Shown: positions 15,245 through 16,221 of the stretch, piece after piece
How positions within the stretch are numbered: the first letter of the stretch is position 1
How the letters are laid out: the number at the start of each line of letters is the position of its first letter
NCBI GenBank assembly: GCA_049582065.1
Contig: JBAUTF010000320.1
Coordinates: 1-16,221, forward strand
Source: DATKSS01 sp049582065
Lineage (GTDB): Bacteria > Chloroflexota > Dormibacteria > Dormibacterales > Dormibacteraceae
Reading direction: 5' to 3'
Length of the DNA stretch: 16,221 nucleotides
Notes under the pieces: model-generated
Seen by the model: the letters and a program-made list of their open reading frames with translations, nothing else
What the model was told of the DNA's origin: nothing
Database searches by the model: none
Translations under genes and position numbers: made by a program

Positions 15245-16221
15245 CGCTGCAATGTCGGTCGTGCCGTACCGCGTGCAGGAGGGCACGATCTTGTTTGCGA
15301 CCGTGTAGCAAGACTGGGAAAGCATCTGTTGCATTGCGGTCAGCGAAGTCAGCAGCAGAGGGGGCTGAGCCACATAACCGCCGAGGTTCATCGTCGGGCC
15401 GAGTGGCTGATTCTTGAGAGCCTTGCGTGAGGCGGCGTTCGCACCAGTGACGACCGGGGGGTAGTACGTCTCCAGCGGGACCGCACTGAGCGAATTGAAG
15501 CCTGGCAGTTTGTCAGGATCGAATTCCCCGATCAGCTTGGGGGTCACGGTCCCGCTGTAGCCCGTGGAGAAGTTGAAGGCGTTGTTACCTTGATGTGATG
15601 TCAACTTCTGAAACTGCTTGTCCGCGTTGCCGGGAGGCGCTAACAGCTGGATTTCGAATTCGTTGTCACCTGCGTCCCATACAGAGGTGGGGTTTGACGT
15701 CTCGACCGGAGTGAGGACGCCGCCGTTCTCTCGGTACTGAACTCCAGACGTTGTCCAGTAATCCTCTATCGCGCTGCTGTCTATCGCCTCGTTCATGAAG
15801 CCTCTGAGGGGATACTGCAACTGGTGGAGCAGTGTCGTGTAGCTCGACTGTGCAGAGAGGGTCTGCTCCTTCACAGTTGAGGCAGGGAGACTCCGCAGGA
15901 AATCCTCGACGCTGGTACCGTCGGGATTGGCAAGCTGCTGCGCTGCGTCGACGCCGGCCGGAATCACGAGCTGCTGCACGGATGCGGTGAGTGATTCGTC
16001 AAGGAAGGTGCGTGACGAGGCGATAACCGGGAGTCCGTTGAAGTCGCTGATCGGCGCAGACAACCCTTGCGTCTCGGACAAATACTGGCCGGAGACCATC
16101 GTTTGCTGCAACCCGACCAGCTTCGCTTCCTGAACCGGGTCGATGGCCGAGAGCATTACCGGGAAAGTGAAGGTGACCTCGTCACTTGGTCCAGTACGAA
16201 TACCGTACACGTTGATTACGC
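14063..16221 (-). CDS. FtsX/MacB-type ABC transporter permease (copy B), 5' end beyond the window
   Basis: The frame is open through the right edge. A GTG at 16210 is not the true start, because the codons before it (reading V-I-N) continue the alignment with copy A around its residue 226. About 718 residues are visible and about 225 should be missing. The visible part is the rear of the ectodomain, then seven membrane segments at the same spacing as TM2-TM8 of copy A. The last 393 residues differ from copy A at about 18 positions by my hand alignment and contain no gap; the ectodomain is much more diverged and has several indels. The Cys pair in SCYTVANKIVPSC and the CC of AGCCGEP are kept. 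It is the upstream member of the leftward permease-permease-ATPase operon, whose promoter lies outside the window. Confidence 0.86.
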   Translation of the reverse strand, partial: VINVYGIRTGPSDEVTFTFPVMLSAIDPVQEAKLVGLQQTMVSGQYLSETQGLSAPISDFNGLPVIASSRTFLDESLTASVQQLVIPAGVDAAQQLANPDGTSVEDFLRSLPASTVKEQTLSAQSSYTTLLHQLQYPLRGFMNEAIDSSAIEDYWTTSGVQYRENGGVLTPVETSNPTSVWDAGDNEFEIQLLAPPGNADKQFQKLTSHQGNNAFNFSTGYSGTVTPKLIGEFDPDKLPGFNSLSAVPLETYYPPVVTGANAASRKALKNQPLGPTMNLGGYVAQPPLLLTSLTAMQQMLSQSCYTVANKIVPSCTRYGTTDIAAPISAIRVRVANMHGFEPIDRARILAVATAIKKATGLQVDITAGSSPTTVDVDLPAGCCGEPALTVAEGWVRKGAALTVLNAVDAKSLVLFVLVLVVCVLFLANGAYASVRSRRTELGVLACLGWGRAALFRLVLGELALVGLATGVIGAALAEILALALRLDLPWWHALLVVPIALGLACVAGLAPAYAATRGRPLDAVYSVPGGGGRHRAVRHVSGIARANLLRRPARLITGALGLFIGVAAFAVLLAVQLAFQGQVVGTALGNLVSLQVRGVDLIAAVLALLLGAFSVADVLAVNLRDRAGEQAVLAATGWRPARLFRLAFTEGMVVGVVGAIAGGAVGLGLAALLTGSALAVVPAAILAAVIGLALVGAVLMVPAWQASQTAPAAALAED

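Noticed and set aside
1..16221. CRISPR array, transposase, integrase, toxin-antitoxin or riboswitch
   Set aside because: I saw no spaced repeats, no DDE or tyrosine-recombinase motifs, no small toxin-like gene pair, and no leader long enough for a riboswitch.

Overview
The window is high-GC, densely packed bacterial DNA with very short or negative intergenic gaps. Gene content (BetI-like TetR regulator, polyamine-type ABC importer, paired acyl-CoA dehydrogenases, very large FtsX/MacB-type permeases) and GTG starts suggest an actinobacterium, perhaps an uncultured Acidimicrobiia or Thermoleophilia-like lineage. The lineage is inference; nothing here fixes it.

Region 1 (1-10165) looks like a catabolic island for an amine-type compound, laid out as three transcription units. 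(a) A TetR regulator, cut by the left edge, runs 4 bp ahead of a Rieske non-heme iron oxygenase whose bridging acid is Glu, as in the carnitine/glycine-betaine oxygenases (rightward, 1-1660). (b) A leftward operon 5334->1665 holds an acyl-CoA dehydrogenase, a class-III PLP aminotransferase and a PotA-like ATPase. (c) A rightward operon 5436->10165 holds a Tat-exported PotD/PotF-like binding protein, PotB- and PotC-like permeases, a second acyl-CoA dehydrogenase and a small cupin. Units b and c diverge from a ~100 bp control region with an imperfect dyad that overlaps a -35-like TTGACT. The importer is therefore split: its ATPase is in one arm, its binding protein and permeases in the other. 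The simplest reading is uptake of a cationic amine followed by N-oxidation/dealkylation, transamination and alpha,beta-dehydrogenation. No CoA ligase, Rieske reductase or aldehyde dehydrogenase is visible, so the pathway is incomplete here and the substrate is unknown.

Region 2 (10166-10457) is a 292 bp non-coding junction. It holds the 3' part of a tRNA-Thr(GGT) gene on the minus strand (anticodon loop, T-arm, acceptor 3' strand, CCA) with no 5' half. This is the usual scar of tyrosine-recombinase integration at a tRNA 3' end. It is followed by a 13-nt dyad and a 7-nt direct repeat with 11-nt period. The orientation predicts that the acquired DNA lies to the right.

Region 3 (10458-16221) is a leftward operon of a MacB/LolD-type ABC exporter: two tandem paralogous FtsX-type permeases (the upstream one cut by the right edge) and their ATPase. 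The two permeases are about 95% identical over their last ~393 residues with no indel, but much more diverged in the large extracytoplasmic domain. The base composition of the ectodomain-coding DNA looks lower in GC than region 1.
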